Shown piece by piece: positions 23,101 to 38,559 of a stretch of DNA of 64,000 nt. The stretch covers positions 4,156,501-4,220,500 of the forward strand of contig NW_026960607.1 of the NCBI RefSeq assembly GCF_021018805.1, in the 5' to 3' direction. Origin of the DNA: Prinia subflava. Its lineage: Eukaryota; Chordata; Aves; Passeriformes; Cisticolidae. Each line of letters begins with the position of its first letter. Within the stretch, counting starts at the first letter, position 1. The notes beneath the pieces were generated by a model. It saw only the letters and a list, made by a program, of their open reading frames with translations, made no database searches and had not been told where the DNA came from. Both the position numbers and the translations under genes were made by a program.

Positions 23101-24463
23101 CTCCATAACTGATGGTTCATGAAGTCCTTAGGCATCTGTGCTCTTACCTTTAAAATATGCACTTTTGTTTTTGCACCCTTCCAAAACACAGTTATTCAAT
23201 ACTTAAAATATTTGTCTAACATGTTCTTTAATTATATTCTCCTATATCTGAACTGTGACTAGATGGAGGTCTTTGCTCTGGCCTTGGTAACGTGCGTTTT
23301 TAGAATTGTTCTCTCTGTGTGGGCTCATGAGTCATTTGTCTCATTTAGGCTGTGGCCTGAATCAAACATGGCCGATTAATGTGAGCAAAACAAGCTCCAG
23401 ATGAGCCATCCTACCTGTTCGTGTAGAAGGGGGGTGCTTGGGATTACCTAATCACCACTAATTGCTAATACATTTAATTGTCTCACAATGTTTCCATTTT
23501 TTTTAAATATTTTTGATATGAAGAGGTCAGTGAAAAACAGCTATGCTTTCACCTTAAGTTTGCCTGATTTTGCCTTTTTACTTTTAACTCTGCCTCACTG
23601 AGGGCTAGTATTTTCTCTTTCTCCTTCACGTCCTGATCCCTAGGTTATCTTCCACTGAAATCACAATAGCAATCTCTTAGTGTTGTTGTTGGTTTGGGTT
23701 TTTTCAGAACTCTATCAGCTTCCCTCAGGTTGAGGGAAAAGTTGAAAAGTTTTCTTGAGGTTCTGGGAGTCAGGAGCATCCTTTTACATGGAGCAGAGAG
23801 TAGAGAAACCTTTAACTTAGAGGTTAGTAGATTCCACCCGGCATTTCAGTGAAAATTGCATGAAATTCAGCCATAATGAGGAAATAGATTGCTTTATATT
23901 TTAAAATATTTTCGTATTTTGAAAACATTTTATAAGTAATTGTTTCTACTTAACATTAGGTATCAGTCTTAGTAGTGAAATTATCTAGAGGAAGGGAGAT
24001 TTTATTTTTAAGTAATGCAACAAAGCTTATCTTTGTTATAAACCAGTTTGAGGACAGATTCTTTCCTTTTTTTTGCAAAAAATCTGCCTCTACCCTTGTT
24101 TCCCATTCCATCAGCCACAGACAAAATGTCTATTGAATTCAAGGCTGTATAGTGAAGAACATAGGAAACGAAAGAACACAAATTTTATTTTGGGGTACAT
24201 TTGCAAGATTCCAGCCAAGTCAGGCAAAAGGTCACTTATCCATGTTTCTACAGTTGCCTCTCTGCTGCACAGGTGCAGTTAAGCACTGGCCTGAGAGAGC
24301 TGAGTGGAGACAGGCAGAATCAGAGCTCAGAGAAATAGGGAATAGCACATGTGAGCCAAGCAGAAGCATGAACTAATTTCAAATTTTACTCAGATTTCAA
24401 ATGTTGCTAGCTACAAGATGAGTCTGAGTCCATGCTCACACATGTGGCTTTGCCATAATTTAA
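20146..24463. other. Intergenic, no gene recognised
   Basis: About 4.3 kb of AT-rich host DNA with homopolymer runs (for example T at 20601-20612). A GC-richer stretch around 23260-23450, containing ATGAGTCATTTG, stands out as a possible conserved noncoding element, but this cannot be judged without a comparison. No exon or transposon was recognised. Confidence 0.45.
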
Positions 24464-24685
24464 TGTTATAAACGCCAGGACAAATTTATTGCCAAATTCA
24501 ATAGTTTGGTTTATTAACATCCAAATCACAAAATTTAGAATCAAATTATAACAATTTCAAACAATAAAAACAAAACAATACGAACCCCACGAACAGCAAA
24601 CTTACTTGACCGAAGTTCTCCCGGGAAAAGTAGAGCCAAGGGTGACCCCAGAGACACAGGACCTGGCAGCCGGTGTCTCTAGCTG
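24464..24685 (-). mobile_element. R-U5 fragment of LTR family B, inverted
   Basis: The minus strand from 24685 to 24464 matches the LTR at 1660-1881 closely, from AGCTAGAGACACC to GGCGTTTATAACA. The match stops exactly where LTR transcription should start: the U3 sequence upstream of AGCTAG in the 1222-1881 LTR is absent here. It therefore has the extent of minus-strand strong-stop DNA (U5-R). It is joined head-to-head to the plus-strand LTR that follows. Confidence 0.75.
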
Positions 24686-25225
24686 AAAAGGCAGGCGCCA
24701 CCTGAGAAACTCACATTCAGAAAGAGACAATAGGCTTACGGGAAACCGACAGCCTCCTCGAGCACCAGGAGGAGACCCATCAAGATAAGGTGGCAGAAAC
24801 ATCAGTGGTCCCTGACTACACCCTCTCTGGTCATCATACATGTCTCGACCATTCATCAGCCATAAGGATCTATAGAAACTAGACATTAACATATGAACTG
24901 AGAGAAAGAACTCTTTCCAGCCTAGTCGGAGACACCCTTGAATTTGAATAGCTAGACAGGAAACAAAGGGAAATATGGGGAAATATTGCCGAGGGCAGAA
25001 TAAAGTGTATAAAAACTAAGCCCCGAACCGGGCAAATTAGTGAACCGTAGGAGAGACAGCAGACTGCCAGGTTCTGTGTCTCACAGTTCACCCTTGGCAT
25101 TTTCCTGAGAAAAAGACTGTCAAGTATCTCTGCTGTTAGTAGGTTTATCGAAATTCTGTAATTTGATCTTTATTAATAAACCAAATTATTATTTTAATTA
25201 GAATATCGTATTGGCATTTATAACA
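24686..25225 (+). mobile_element. Partial LTR (U3-R-U5), plus orientation
   Basis: TATAAAA at 25008-25014, an R region with TGCCAGGTTCTGTGTCTC near 25066-25083, AATAAA at 25175-25180 and an end TTGGCATTTATAACA at 25225. It is related to family B but diverged, especially in U5. U3 begins somewhere after 24686. Together with the inverted R-U5 fragment it forms a unit with U5-type ends on both sides. No TSD was found. Confidence 0.65.
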
Positions 25226-25902
25226 ATATGTATATGTATGTGTATATATATGGGTGTTACCCAACATTTCAAAAGCAATCCTATGACAGCAATAAGGACT
25301 GAATTTAGTCCTAAAATAATATATGCCAGTTCCCTAGGGATTCCTGGGAAAGTCTTAGTGTTCACTCTAACTCCCACATTATTAGTCTGAAAACACAGGG
25401 ATGCTTTTTCTTTCTTTTTTATCCTCCCCTGTAGGACTTTTCAAAAGTGACTTATTTTCCCTGAGTTTTGCCACTGAAGGGAGTTATTGAACTTTAAACT
25501 TTACATGTTGGGAGGCAAATGAGTGACAGGAAAGCACCCTGGTAATGTTTTTGTATGTGGGAAGAATTGCTGTAGGCCTATTGGATTTCTCAAAAAGTTT
25601 TCTCAAAGAAAAATAAAACCAACAAAACAACAAAAAGCAAGACAATAAAACTATCTTGCTCATAAGGACCTAGACCCCTTGAATTTGGTATTTGATATTG
25701 ATTCTATTGTCTCTGAATACCTCAGTTTTACTCTGATCAGCACATGGCATCTCATGGTCCACTCATCATGCCCTTTTTGAGTTGAAATCATGAATTCAAT
25801 CTGCACTGGATGGAACAGTAGCAGATGATGTTTATGAATGAAAGCATCTCCCTGGTCTTCATACTGAGTGAATGGGAGGCAGGGAGGAAAAGCACTTGTT
25901 GC
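25226..25902. other. Host spacer between two composite ERV fragments
   Basis: The sequence begins with a (TATG)n-like stretch. No gene or ERV motif was seen. U5 ends of opposite LTRs face each other across it. Confidence 0.45.
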
Positions 25903-26115
25903 TGTTATAAATGCCAGAACAATTTATTTCCAAATTCAATAATTTGGTTTATTAAAAATTCAAATCACAAAATTTGGAATCAAATCACAGAATTTTAAGC
26001 AATAATAAAAAAAAACAAACCCACACAAACAGCGACACTTACTTGACAGAGTTTCTCCCGGGAAAAAGAGTCAAGGGTGACCCATAGACATAGACCCTGG
26101 CCGTCTGTGTCTCTA
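25903..26115 (-). mobile_element. R-U5 fragment of LTR family B, second copy
   Basis: The minus strand from 26115 (TAGAGACACAGACGG) to 25903 (GGCATTTATAACA) matches the R-U5 of the LTR at 1222-1881. It starts within a few bases of the same point as the fragment at 24464-24685, the predicted cap site. U3 is absent. A filler of about 19 bases then leads into the tRNA-Glu copy. Confidence 0.75.
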
Positions 26116-26134
26116 TTTCTACCGCTGGGATACC

Positions 26135-26203
26135 GTGGTCTAGTGGTTAGGATTCGGCGCTCTCACCGCCGCAGCCCGGGTTCGATTCCCGGTCAGGGAA
26201 CCA
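26135..26203 (+). pseudogene. Near-complete tRNA-Glu(CTC) copy ending in CCA, LTR-fused
   Basis: Positions 7-73 of a tRNA-Glu are present: D arm (GTGGTCTAGTGG), anticodon CTC in CGCTCTCACCG, TPsiC arm GGTTCGATTCC and 3' acceptor GTCAGGGAA. I see one likely difference from the usual eukaryotic tRNA, in the stem after the anticodon arm. The 5' acceptor strand is replaced by GATACC, so the acceptor stem cannot form and a functional tRNA is unlikely. An encoded CCA follows at 26201-26203; nuclear tRNA genes lack CCA, so the source was a mature, CCA-tailed tRNA. Four bases later the family A LTR begins. On the minus strand the last 18 bases form that LTR's primer binding site (TGGTTCCCTGACCGGG...). 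Confidence 0.85.
26186..26203 (-). promoter_or_regulatory. Primer binding site complementary to tRNA-Glu
   Basis: Read on the minus strand, the family A LTR ends CCCATGACA, then TTTC, then an 18-base complement of the tRNA-Glu 3' end including CCA. This is the standard location and length of a retroviral primer binding site. Here the complement continues well beyond 18 bases into the rest of the tRNA. Confidence 0.85.
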
Positions 26204-26207
26204 GAAA

Positions 26208-27634
26208 TGTCATGGGTTGACATTAGACAAAATGCCAATGCACCCATGAGGGTATATTTTACCCAATGACCTACTGTGAGATGTGGTCAAGAACAGAGCA
26301 GAGCAGGCCTAATACTTGAAACAGACAGACAATTTATTATACTACATAACAATGGACAATAGAAAAGGAAAGAAAAACCCAACCACCCAAAAGCAGAAGA
26401 GAAAACCTCCCAAAACACTGCTTCTCCTCCCCCCAATTTCCATCCCATACATGCTCACTCAGTTGACTCCAGCACATTACCTTCATCTACTTGCTTAATC
26501 CCTCAACAACCCTGGGTTCCTAATCCAAATCATCATCCTTTAAAATTCAGACAATCCACATTCCATCCAGGACGAGAGGAGTCTCTCTCGCACCACAGAC
26601 CCCCCCCCACAGGAAACACAGGTCCACCATCCCGTGTTCCCACGTCACCCATGGCACTGCCTCGAAGAGTCTGCCAGGGTGACACCCTCCTTTCCATGTC
26701 CAGCACTCTCACTGCCGTCCATGGACCTGAACTGCTACAGGGCTCTTTTTAAGGATGTTTTGGCCAAGTACCAAAAACCAGCCATCTTCCCATTTTGGGA
26801 CTCAGGTCCCCCCCATTTACCCCTGGGGCCGGGGGCTCCAAGAAGCAGGCCAGAACGTCTCTGGGTTTGAGCCAAAAACATCCACCCAAACACAGTCTTA
26901 TTTATAGTCAGGAGGGTCCAGGGTCCGTCTATGGCTATCATTATGCGGGAAAAGTCCGGCCTAATAGGCCACTCCTCTTCATTCCGGCAATCGAAGGGGC
27001 TTCTTTTCATCTCCCATTACCCTCTCAGTCCCAGGCTGTCCTCTCTCTTCTAAAACCACCAACTATGAGAATTCAGCGTCCAGGGATAACTCTCTTCTGC
27101 CTTAGAAAGAGTTAAAAGCCTTTATCTCCCACCACCAAGGTCAGGCACAGGCGATCGCAGGCACTGCAGCTCTCACAAGCAGCTCCAGCTCGGCACCTTC
27201 TCTCTGTGGGGGGAGGAGAGAGACGGGACCGGGGGGGGGAAAGGGGGGGAACGGGATGGGACAGGGAGGGGGACGGAAGGCACCTCCAAAGTTCTCCCTC
27301 CACCCCTCCATTCTAGATGGAAGCTGGACCAGCTCCACTCCAGCTCCCTCTGTTCCCCACCCCGAGGCCCACCTTGCTCAGCCAGGCCCACCTTGCTCCC
27401 CTCCCCCACCCGGCCTAGCCAGGCCTGGGCAGGGGAGAGGAGAAGACGCTCCCTCTCCGAAAGCAGAGCAGGGAAAGAGAGAGTCCTGCTGGGAAATCCG
27501 GCTTTTAACCCCTCGTGTCCTCAGAGGCGTGTCCAACCTCTTAGTGGCCAACAAAGGTGCCAATACTCAGACCTAAGGACTGATTGGTTTGACCACTACT
27601 TCCAAAAAAACTCACTTCCCTTCAAACCACGACA
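26208..27634 (-). mobile_element. Full-length LTR, family A, next to primer site
   Basis: A 1,427-bp LTR with minus-strand termini TGTCGTGGTTTG and CCCATGACA, homologous along its length to the solo LTR at 12209-13565. It contains G-rich/C-rich blocks (27190-27290) and many short ORFs that are not conserved. A TSD was not found; the bases after 27634 do not match those before 25903. As it retains a primer binding site, it is a 5' LTR of a chimeric, internally deleted element, not a solo LTR. Confidence 0.85.
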
Positions 27635-33084
<5,450 letters not shown>

Positions 33085-34999
33085 CTAGGAAAAAGTGTAA
33101 ACGTTTACTCATCTCAGTGGCTGTGGGAAGGGACTGCTCTCAATAGAGCAGTTAAGTCTTTACTCAGGAGGATACTAGATCCTGGTCAAACTGGTTAAGT
33201 AACTTCGGTGGTTAAGAGGGACACGATGCTGCTGGCTCTTACAAGAATGTAAGCTCAAACCCTTTTTACCGAGGACTCAGAATGCGCGATTGCTCTAGGG
33301 GACACTTAGAGCAATGCAATGCATTTAATAACAGAAACATTCTTTGACTCTGAAAGAGTAATAAAAACCCACTTACTGAAACAAAAGTTATCTATAATGA
33401 TCTGTAGGAAAGCATAGATTTTTCTTAATAGAAAAACTTCTAGACTATAAAACCCCCTGCCTTCTGTGTAGTGGAAAGTTTAAAATGTATGAGAGAAAGC
33501 CTGAACATTACCACAAAATTGCTAATCAAATTCCAGTCAATGGTCCAGAATTTCTGAAATCAATGCAAGTTCAAAGTGTTCAGTTGTCCATAGGATTTAG
33601 CTCTAAAAAGCACTCTCCCAGAAATCTTAAAACCAAGGAGTCCAATATGTTTCTATGAAGTTTTGTGGAAAAAAAAGAAAGAAAAGAAAAAAGAAAAAAA
33701 AAAAAAGAAAGAAAAAAAGAAAAAAGAAACAACAACATAAAAAGGACAGCTTGTAGTAAGTAAAGAGAAGCTGGCACTTACTGATTGCCAGCGATTTGTG
33801 TATATATTCCATTGGATTTTCTTCAAAAGCGTTCCAGCTCTATTAAATAGACCGAGTAAATCACCCCAAGATGTGGAAGGATGTAAGGTAATGTGATTCC
33901 CTGATGCTTTTCAGCCGCTTCCTTGCTCTCAGCAGGTACAGTCCACATCAGAACAGAGGGTGGTGAAAGTGGCAGGAGAGGCACAGCTCAACATGTGTTT
34001 CTCCTGTACCTGCCTACAGGATGCTGGCATGTGAAAGCAAACCGAAGGCACAGAAGTTGTAGCAATGCCATTGGGGCAGTCAAGACTGAAGTTAGCACCT
34101 TGTAAATCGTGTTGCATTTTAAGCCCTAGTGTAACATGATTGTAAACAAGACTAACAAGGATAAGAAAGAAAGCCAGCTCAGAAAATGTATCAGCAAGGA
34201 CTTTGAAATTCAGGTCTATACTGATATAAGCAATAATAATTAGAATTATATCACTGTGTCAGCAAAAAACAAACCTGTACAGGTGCAACTTACATGAAAA
34301 ACGATCCATTTGGAGGACTTTTCTGGTCAATTTGTGAGGTTTTTTCCTGTTGAGTCTTGGTTTGAAAAACACAAACACCAGTTATACATACTAAAGCATC
34401 AGCCACCCTGGATTGCATTAGCTACATGTTAATTAAAAGGGCTCTCTTTACTATATTTTTAAATATTCTGATTATTCTATTATTTAAAAATATAAAATAT
34501 TTTACATTGTTATTTCGGATCTTTTGTATAGTGATCCAAGCATAAATATTTCCACAGCAGGCAAAGGAATGATGCTTATGAAACCCATGTCAATACATAA
34601 AAATACAATACATAAAATAGAACCAGTCTTAAATTAGGAGAATGTGGACATGATTTGAACATTGTCACATACAATGTATCTTTTGCTGGATCACGTTTGC
34701 AACAAATATTTCATTAGTAACTATTAAAAATCTCTCTTTATGATTTCTAGGAGTGAAAAGATAGCTACGTATACCTCAACTTATTTGTCTGTATGAGGGA
34801 TGGGTTGCACCATTTTAGTAAATAAACTGAGGATTACCCATTCCAGTCACAGCAAAACTTACACCTGTGTATACACTGAAAAATCTTTGATTGACTGAGT
34901 TTATGCTTTCTTGCTCTTTGCAACAGATATTTACATATCTGCCCGAAGTTAGTTGTGAATTCAAAACTTAGAGCTTTTCCTATAGAGTTAAATTCTTCC
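33085..34999. other. Host DNA upstream of SMIM31-like exon
   Basis: A purine-rich A/G simple repeat lies at about 33664-33730. The remainder is AT-rich intron or upstream sequence with no recognised gene. Confidence 0.45.
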
Positions 35000-35004
35000 A
35001 CTTC
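35000..35004. repeat. TSD ACTTC of outer ERVL, left copy
   Basis: ACTTC immediately precedes the LTR start at 35005 and is repeated at 51355-51359, right after the LTR end at 51354. This links two LTR segments 15.6 kb apart as ends of one provirus. Confidence 0.85.
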
Positions 35005-35647
35005 TGTTGGGGGTTAGATTTGCCTCTTTTTTTCACTTACAGAATTTTTTCCCATAAGTTTCTAAGAAACCTTGATGACAGTACTTAGCCAGAACAAAGA
35101 GAGTAATTGAAGGACATGGCAGCACAAAGCTACACCTATTGTTTTTAAGTCTCTGGGAGTGTCCCTCAGAGGGGAGAGATAATGCGAGCTTTGGGAAAGG
35201 TAAAAAGATAGAGCTGGGGGAGGGGGACGCACTCTTGCTCTCAGCATCGAGGAAGACAGTCAAGCTGCCCCTCACTGCAGGAAGAGTTCGCAGCCATCCC
35301 TCTGCCTCTGCCTTGTCCTGGGAAATCTACCGTCATCTGCTCCTGTACCCAGGAATCCTGAGCTCGTTTTCTCCAGCCCTCCCCCCACTGCCACTGCTTC
35401 TTCGGAGCTTTGAGGCTCTCCTGCTACTCTGTAGCCCTGCACTGCCAAGCCCTGCCGGGACACCCCCTGCCATTCCAGCTACCAGCACAGAGCTCCTCAT
35501 CTCATCTACCAGCCTGGGACTTTCCACCCTTCCAGCTCAGCCTCTTGGAGTCCTGCAGGGGCATCAAGATCAAACTGCCCTGGGCTTTTTGTGAAAGCAA
35601 GCCCTCAAGGTTCTTGGTTCTGTTTATTACTAATGCTGTAGTTGTTG
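35005..35647 (+). mobile_element. 5' LTR of outer ERVL provirus, cut at its 3' end
   Basis: Starts TGTTGGGGGTTAGATTTG and follows the ERVL LTR consensus seen at 35800, 41885, 48918 and 50615. It stops at GCTGTAGTTGT, about 150 bases before the expected LTR end, where the class II LTR terminus TGTCACAGTGG begins. Its sequence is closest to the LTR at 50615-51354 (shared ACATGGCAGC, AAGTCTCTGGG), as expected for partners. Confidence 0.85.
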
Positions 35648-35799
35648 TGTCACAGTGGACACGGAAAGAACCACACGAGGACACGCTGGTGAGCGAAGCA
35701 GGAAAAAAGGGACGAGTTTATTTACAAAACTCAGTTTTATACATTTCCTATGGGGCCAGTGGATTGGAGGATGGAATTCCACTTCTCAATCCACATTGG
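35648..35799 (-). mobile_element. Class II ERV 3' LTR, TATA-R-U5 part
   Basis: The minus strand holds a TATA box (TGTATAAAACTG, 35734-35743), AATAAACTCG (35716-35722) and the terminus CCACTGTGACA at 35648. It forms an inverted match to the start TGTCACCC at 42857. The other half of the LTR is at 42683-42857; the ERVL provirus separates them. ATTGG at 35795-35799 is the left TSD of that provirus. The rejoined LTR would be about 327 bp. Confidence 0.8.
35795..35799. repeat. TSD ATTGG of inner ERVL, left copy
   Basis: ATTGG precedes the LTR at 35800 and is repeated at 42678-42682 after the LTR end at 42677. Confidence 0.9.
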
Positions 35800-36594
35800 T
35801 GTTAGGGGTTAGATTTGGTTTTTTTTTTTTCTCTTCTCACAGAATTTTTTCCCATAAGTTTCCAAAAGCCTTGATGACTACTTAGTCAGAACAAAAAGAG
35901 TGCTTGAGGGATATAGCAGCACGAGGCTACACCTATTGTTTTTGAGTCCCTGGGAGTGTCCCTCAGAGGGGAGAGATGATGAGCTTTGGGAAAGGCAAAA
36001 AAGACAGATCTGGGGGAGGGAGAGGCACTCTTGCTCTCAGCGCCGAGGAGGACGGTCAGGCTGCCCTCTGCCTCTGCCTCGTGCTGGGAAATCTATCGTC
36101 ATCTGCTGTGTACCCGGGAATCCTGAGCTCGCTTTCTCCAGCCTCTCCCCCCACCGCCGCTGCTTCTTCGGACCTTTGAGGCTCTCCTGCTACTCTGTAG
36201 CCCTGCACTGCCCAGCCCTGCCGGGACACCCCTGCTGCTCCAGCTGCCAGCGCAGACCTCATCTCATCCACCAGCCCGGGACTTTTCCTTCCTTCCAGTT
36301 CGGCCTCTCGGAGTCCTGCAGGGGCACCCAGATCAAACTGCTCTGGGCTTTTTTGTAAAAGAAAGCCCTCAAGGTTCTTGATTCTGTTTATTATTGATGC
36401 TGTAGTTGTTGTTTGTTTGTCGTTTTGTCATATATACTAGTAAAGAACTGTTATTCCTACCCCCATACCTCTGCCTGAAAGCTCCTTTAATTTTCCTTTT
36501 AATTGGAATAATTTGGAGGGAGGGGATTTGAATTCTCCATCTCTAGGGAGGTCCTGCCCCTTCCTAGCAGATATCTGTCTTTCAAACCAAGACA
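35800..36594 (+). mobile_element. 5' LTR of intact-looking ERVL provirus
   Basis: A 795-bp LTR, TGTTAGGGGTTAG ... CCAAGACA. Compared base by base by eye with 41885-42677, the only difference I found is an extra CT in a CTCTCCCCCC tract. Near-identity means a very recent integration. Confidence 0.92.
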
Positions 36595-36600
36595 GATTAT

Positions 36601-36618
36601 TGGTGCCCAACATGGGGC
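36601..36618 (+). promoter_or_regulatory. Primer binding site, tRNA-Lys1,2-like
   Basis: TGGTGCCCAACATGGGGC begins six bases after the 5' LTR. It equals the tRNA-Lys1,2 primer complement except for two changes that both look like CpG decay (CG to TG and CG to CA). A Lys primer with an ERVL-type pol is notable, since ERVL is named for tRNA-Leu. Confidence 0.7.
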
Positions 36619-36699
36619 TTGAGGGCATTGAGAGGAAAAGGAATAACAGTTCTTAAGTGACCTTGTGCACTGGGTATAGAAACCTCCCTAAATAGCATC

Positions 36700-38559
36700 A
36701 TGTGGTCTAGCTTACCTTGGTTTGGGTGGCATGTGGTTGTAGCTGTGTTTCTCCCATTTGCAGGCCCTTATTTAAACATGGGCCCTATAACTAAGGCTAC
36801 TTTGGCTGTTATCCAGTTTGCACTATGGGTTAATAAGGTGAGGAATTCATGGATTTTTAACTTCCTCTGGAAGGCAGGCACATGGATACATGGCTATCAC
36901 ACTCTAAGTGTTTGTTTGTGGGGTTACTTTAACAATGGTACCTATTGTGAGGAAATGACACCAGGGGAAATTTTTTCCCAACTCTTTACTCAGCTCTTTG
37001 GGTCTATTCCACCAGTTTTTGAAGGGTTTAAATCTTCTCTGAATGCTAATGATATCATACAATGGCTAGTATTGCTCACAGGCCTATTCTATTTAATATT
37101 CCGAGATAAGGGGAGATTGGCCTGGATAACCACCCTGATACCTACCCCAGAGAATAAAGATACTACCCTAGAGACTGAGAGTGCTGCCATGGAGCCTGAC
37201 ACTGCCCTAGAGACTGGGGATGCTGCCCCACCACCTGACCCTGACATAAAGCCCACCTCAGGAATGAACCACCCAGATTGGGTGGGAGTTCTGGTGAAGG
37301 AGATGGGCAAGATGCTGAAGGAGCACACTTCCCTAGTGGTGGCCTCATTAGCCCCAGCTGCTGGCAAACCCTCCCCCTGCCCTGAAGAGGAAGAGTCTGA
37401 AGGTGCAGCAGTGGAACCCACAGACGTTACAACTGTCCAGGTTCCAGCTGAACCACAGGGGCAGTCACAGCCAGCAGCAGTTGCCCCTGTGGAAAGGAAG
37501 AAATATAAGGTGAAATCAGAGCACCCAAGTGATAAGGATAAAAAAGGAAGGCCCTCACAACCCACAGGGGAGCCAGAAGTTGAGATCATCACCGAGTCCC
37601 TGTCATATGAAAATCTCCGTACTCTGCAAAAAGATGTTGCACGACGGGGACGTGAGCCTTATACAGCCTGGTTACTTAGGGTCTGGGACCTTATGGGTAG
37701 AGGTGTGCAACTGGATGGTGGTGAGGCAAGGAATATGGGACCCTTGACCCAAGACTCAGGTGTGAATCAGGTATTTGTAAAAGAGCAAGGACCCCTTCAC
37801 CTTTGGGACCGGCTTTTAATGAGTGTAAGGGAGAGGTTTGTCCACAGAGACAGAATGCAGGAGCACCACCTCAGCATGCGCTGGAAGACTGTTGAGGAAG
37901 GGATCCAACAGCTGAGAGAAGTGGCAATACTGGAGGTAGTTTTTGGGAGGGATGGACAGCATAACAATGACCCCGACAACGTCAGGTGCACAGGGCAAAT
38001 GTTGTGGAATCTAGCAACTAAAGGGCCATCTGAATACAAAACATTCATGTCAATGATTAATGCTGATACCAGCCGAGTGACTGTAGGTTCTGTAGCCAGC
38101 AAGCTTAGAAATTTTGACAGTATGATCAGTGGCCCAATACAGACTCAGGTCTCTGCCGTGGTTAAAGAACTCCAAGAGGAGATAAGGGAGGTGAGGGAGG
38201 AGATGAGGAGGAACAGTTCCCATGTGGCACCGGTGCGAGTCACAGGCCCCAGAGTCAGAACCCAACGTCCTTCAGCTAGAGAGAGAGAGTACATCCCAAG
38301 AGCTGACCTGTGGTCCTTCCTGCGTGACCATGGGGAAGACATGGGAAGGTGGGATGGGAAACCCACTTCTGCCCTAGCAGCACGGGTGCGTGAGCTCAAA
38401 GAGAGAAACACTAACCAAGGGGGTTCCACTAGAATGAAGGTAGCCTCAGCCTCCCATGACCAGGCTGTCAGGTATTACAGAAATGAGGATGCTCTGTCAG
38501 ACCCCCTTGAAGGAACCTCTACTATGTATACACAGGAAGAGAGTAGTAACCGGTGCTAG
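36700..38559 (+). CDS. gag: ERVL gag, 619 aa, intact
   Basis: The first ATG lies 105 bases after the LTR. N-terminal hydrophobic segments at about residues 5-25 and 127-142 are unusual for Gag. An acidic/proline-rich linker (about 160-290) and a lysine-rich patch (KKYKVKSEHPSDKDKKGR) follow. Then comes a helical capsid-like region (about 310-480) and a coiled coil (VVKELQEEIREVREEMRR, about 495-512). No C-x2-C-x4-H-x4-C knuckle is present at the C-terminus. It ends in TAG (38557-38559), and the frame stays open into pro-pol, so Pol would be made by stop readthrough. Gag identity rests on position and overall build, not on a diagnostic motif. Confidence 0.75.
   Translation: MWSSLPWFGWHVVVAVFLPFAGPYLNMGPITKATLAVIQFALWVNKVRNSWIFNFLWKAGTWIHGYHTLSVCLWGYFNNGTYCEEMTPGEIFSQLFTQLFGSIPPVFEGFKSSLNANDIIQWLVLLTGLFYLIFRDKGRLAWITTLIPTPENKDTTLETESAAMEPDTALETGDAAPPPDPDIKPTSGMNHPDWVGVLVKEMGKMLKEHTSLVVASLAPAAGKPSPCPEEEESEGAAVEPTDVTTVQVPAEPQGQSQPAAVAPVERKKYKVKSEHPSDKDKKGRPSQPTGEPEVEIITESLSYENLRTLQKDVARRGREPYTAWLLRVWDLMGRGVQLDGGEARNMGPLTQDSGVNQVFVKEQGPLHLWDRLLMSVRERFVHRDRMQEHHLSMRWKTVEEGIQQLREVAILEVVFGRDGQHNNDPDNVRCTGQMLWNLATKGPSEYKTFMSMINADTSRVTVGSVASKLRNFDSMISGPIQTQVSAVVKELQEEIREVREEMRRNSSHVAPVRVTGPRVRTQRPSAREREYIPRADLWSFLRDHGEDMGRWDGKPTSALAARVRELKERNTNQGGSTRMKVASASHDQAVRYYRNEDALSDPLEGTSTMYTQEESSNRC

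Noticed and set aside
26128..26203. A functional nuclear tRNA-Glu gene
   Set aside because: The 5' acceptor strand does not match the 3' strand, CCA is encoded, and an LTR end lies four bases away in the exact place of its primer binding site. A retro-copied primer explains all three.
37089..37592. 167-codon minus-strand ORF
   Set aside because: Antisense shadow of ERVL gag's acidic linker.
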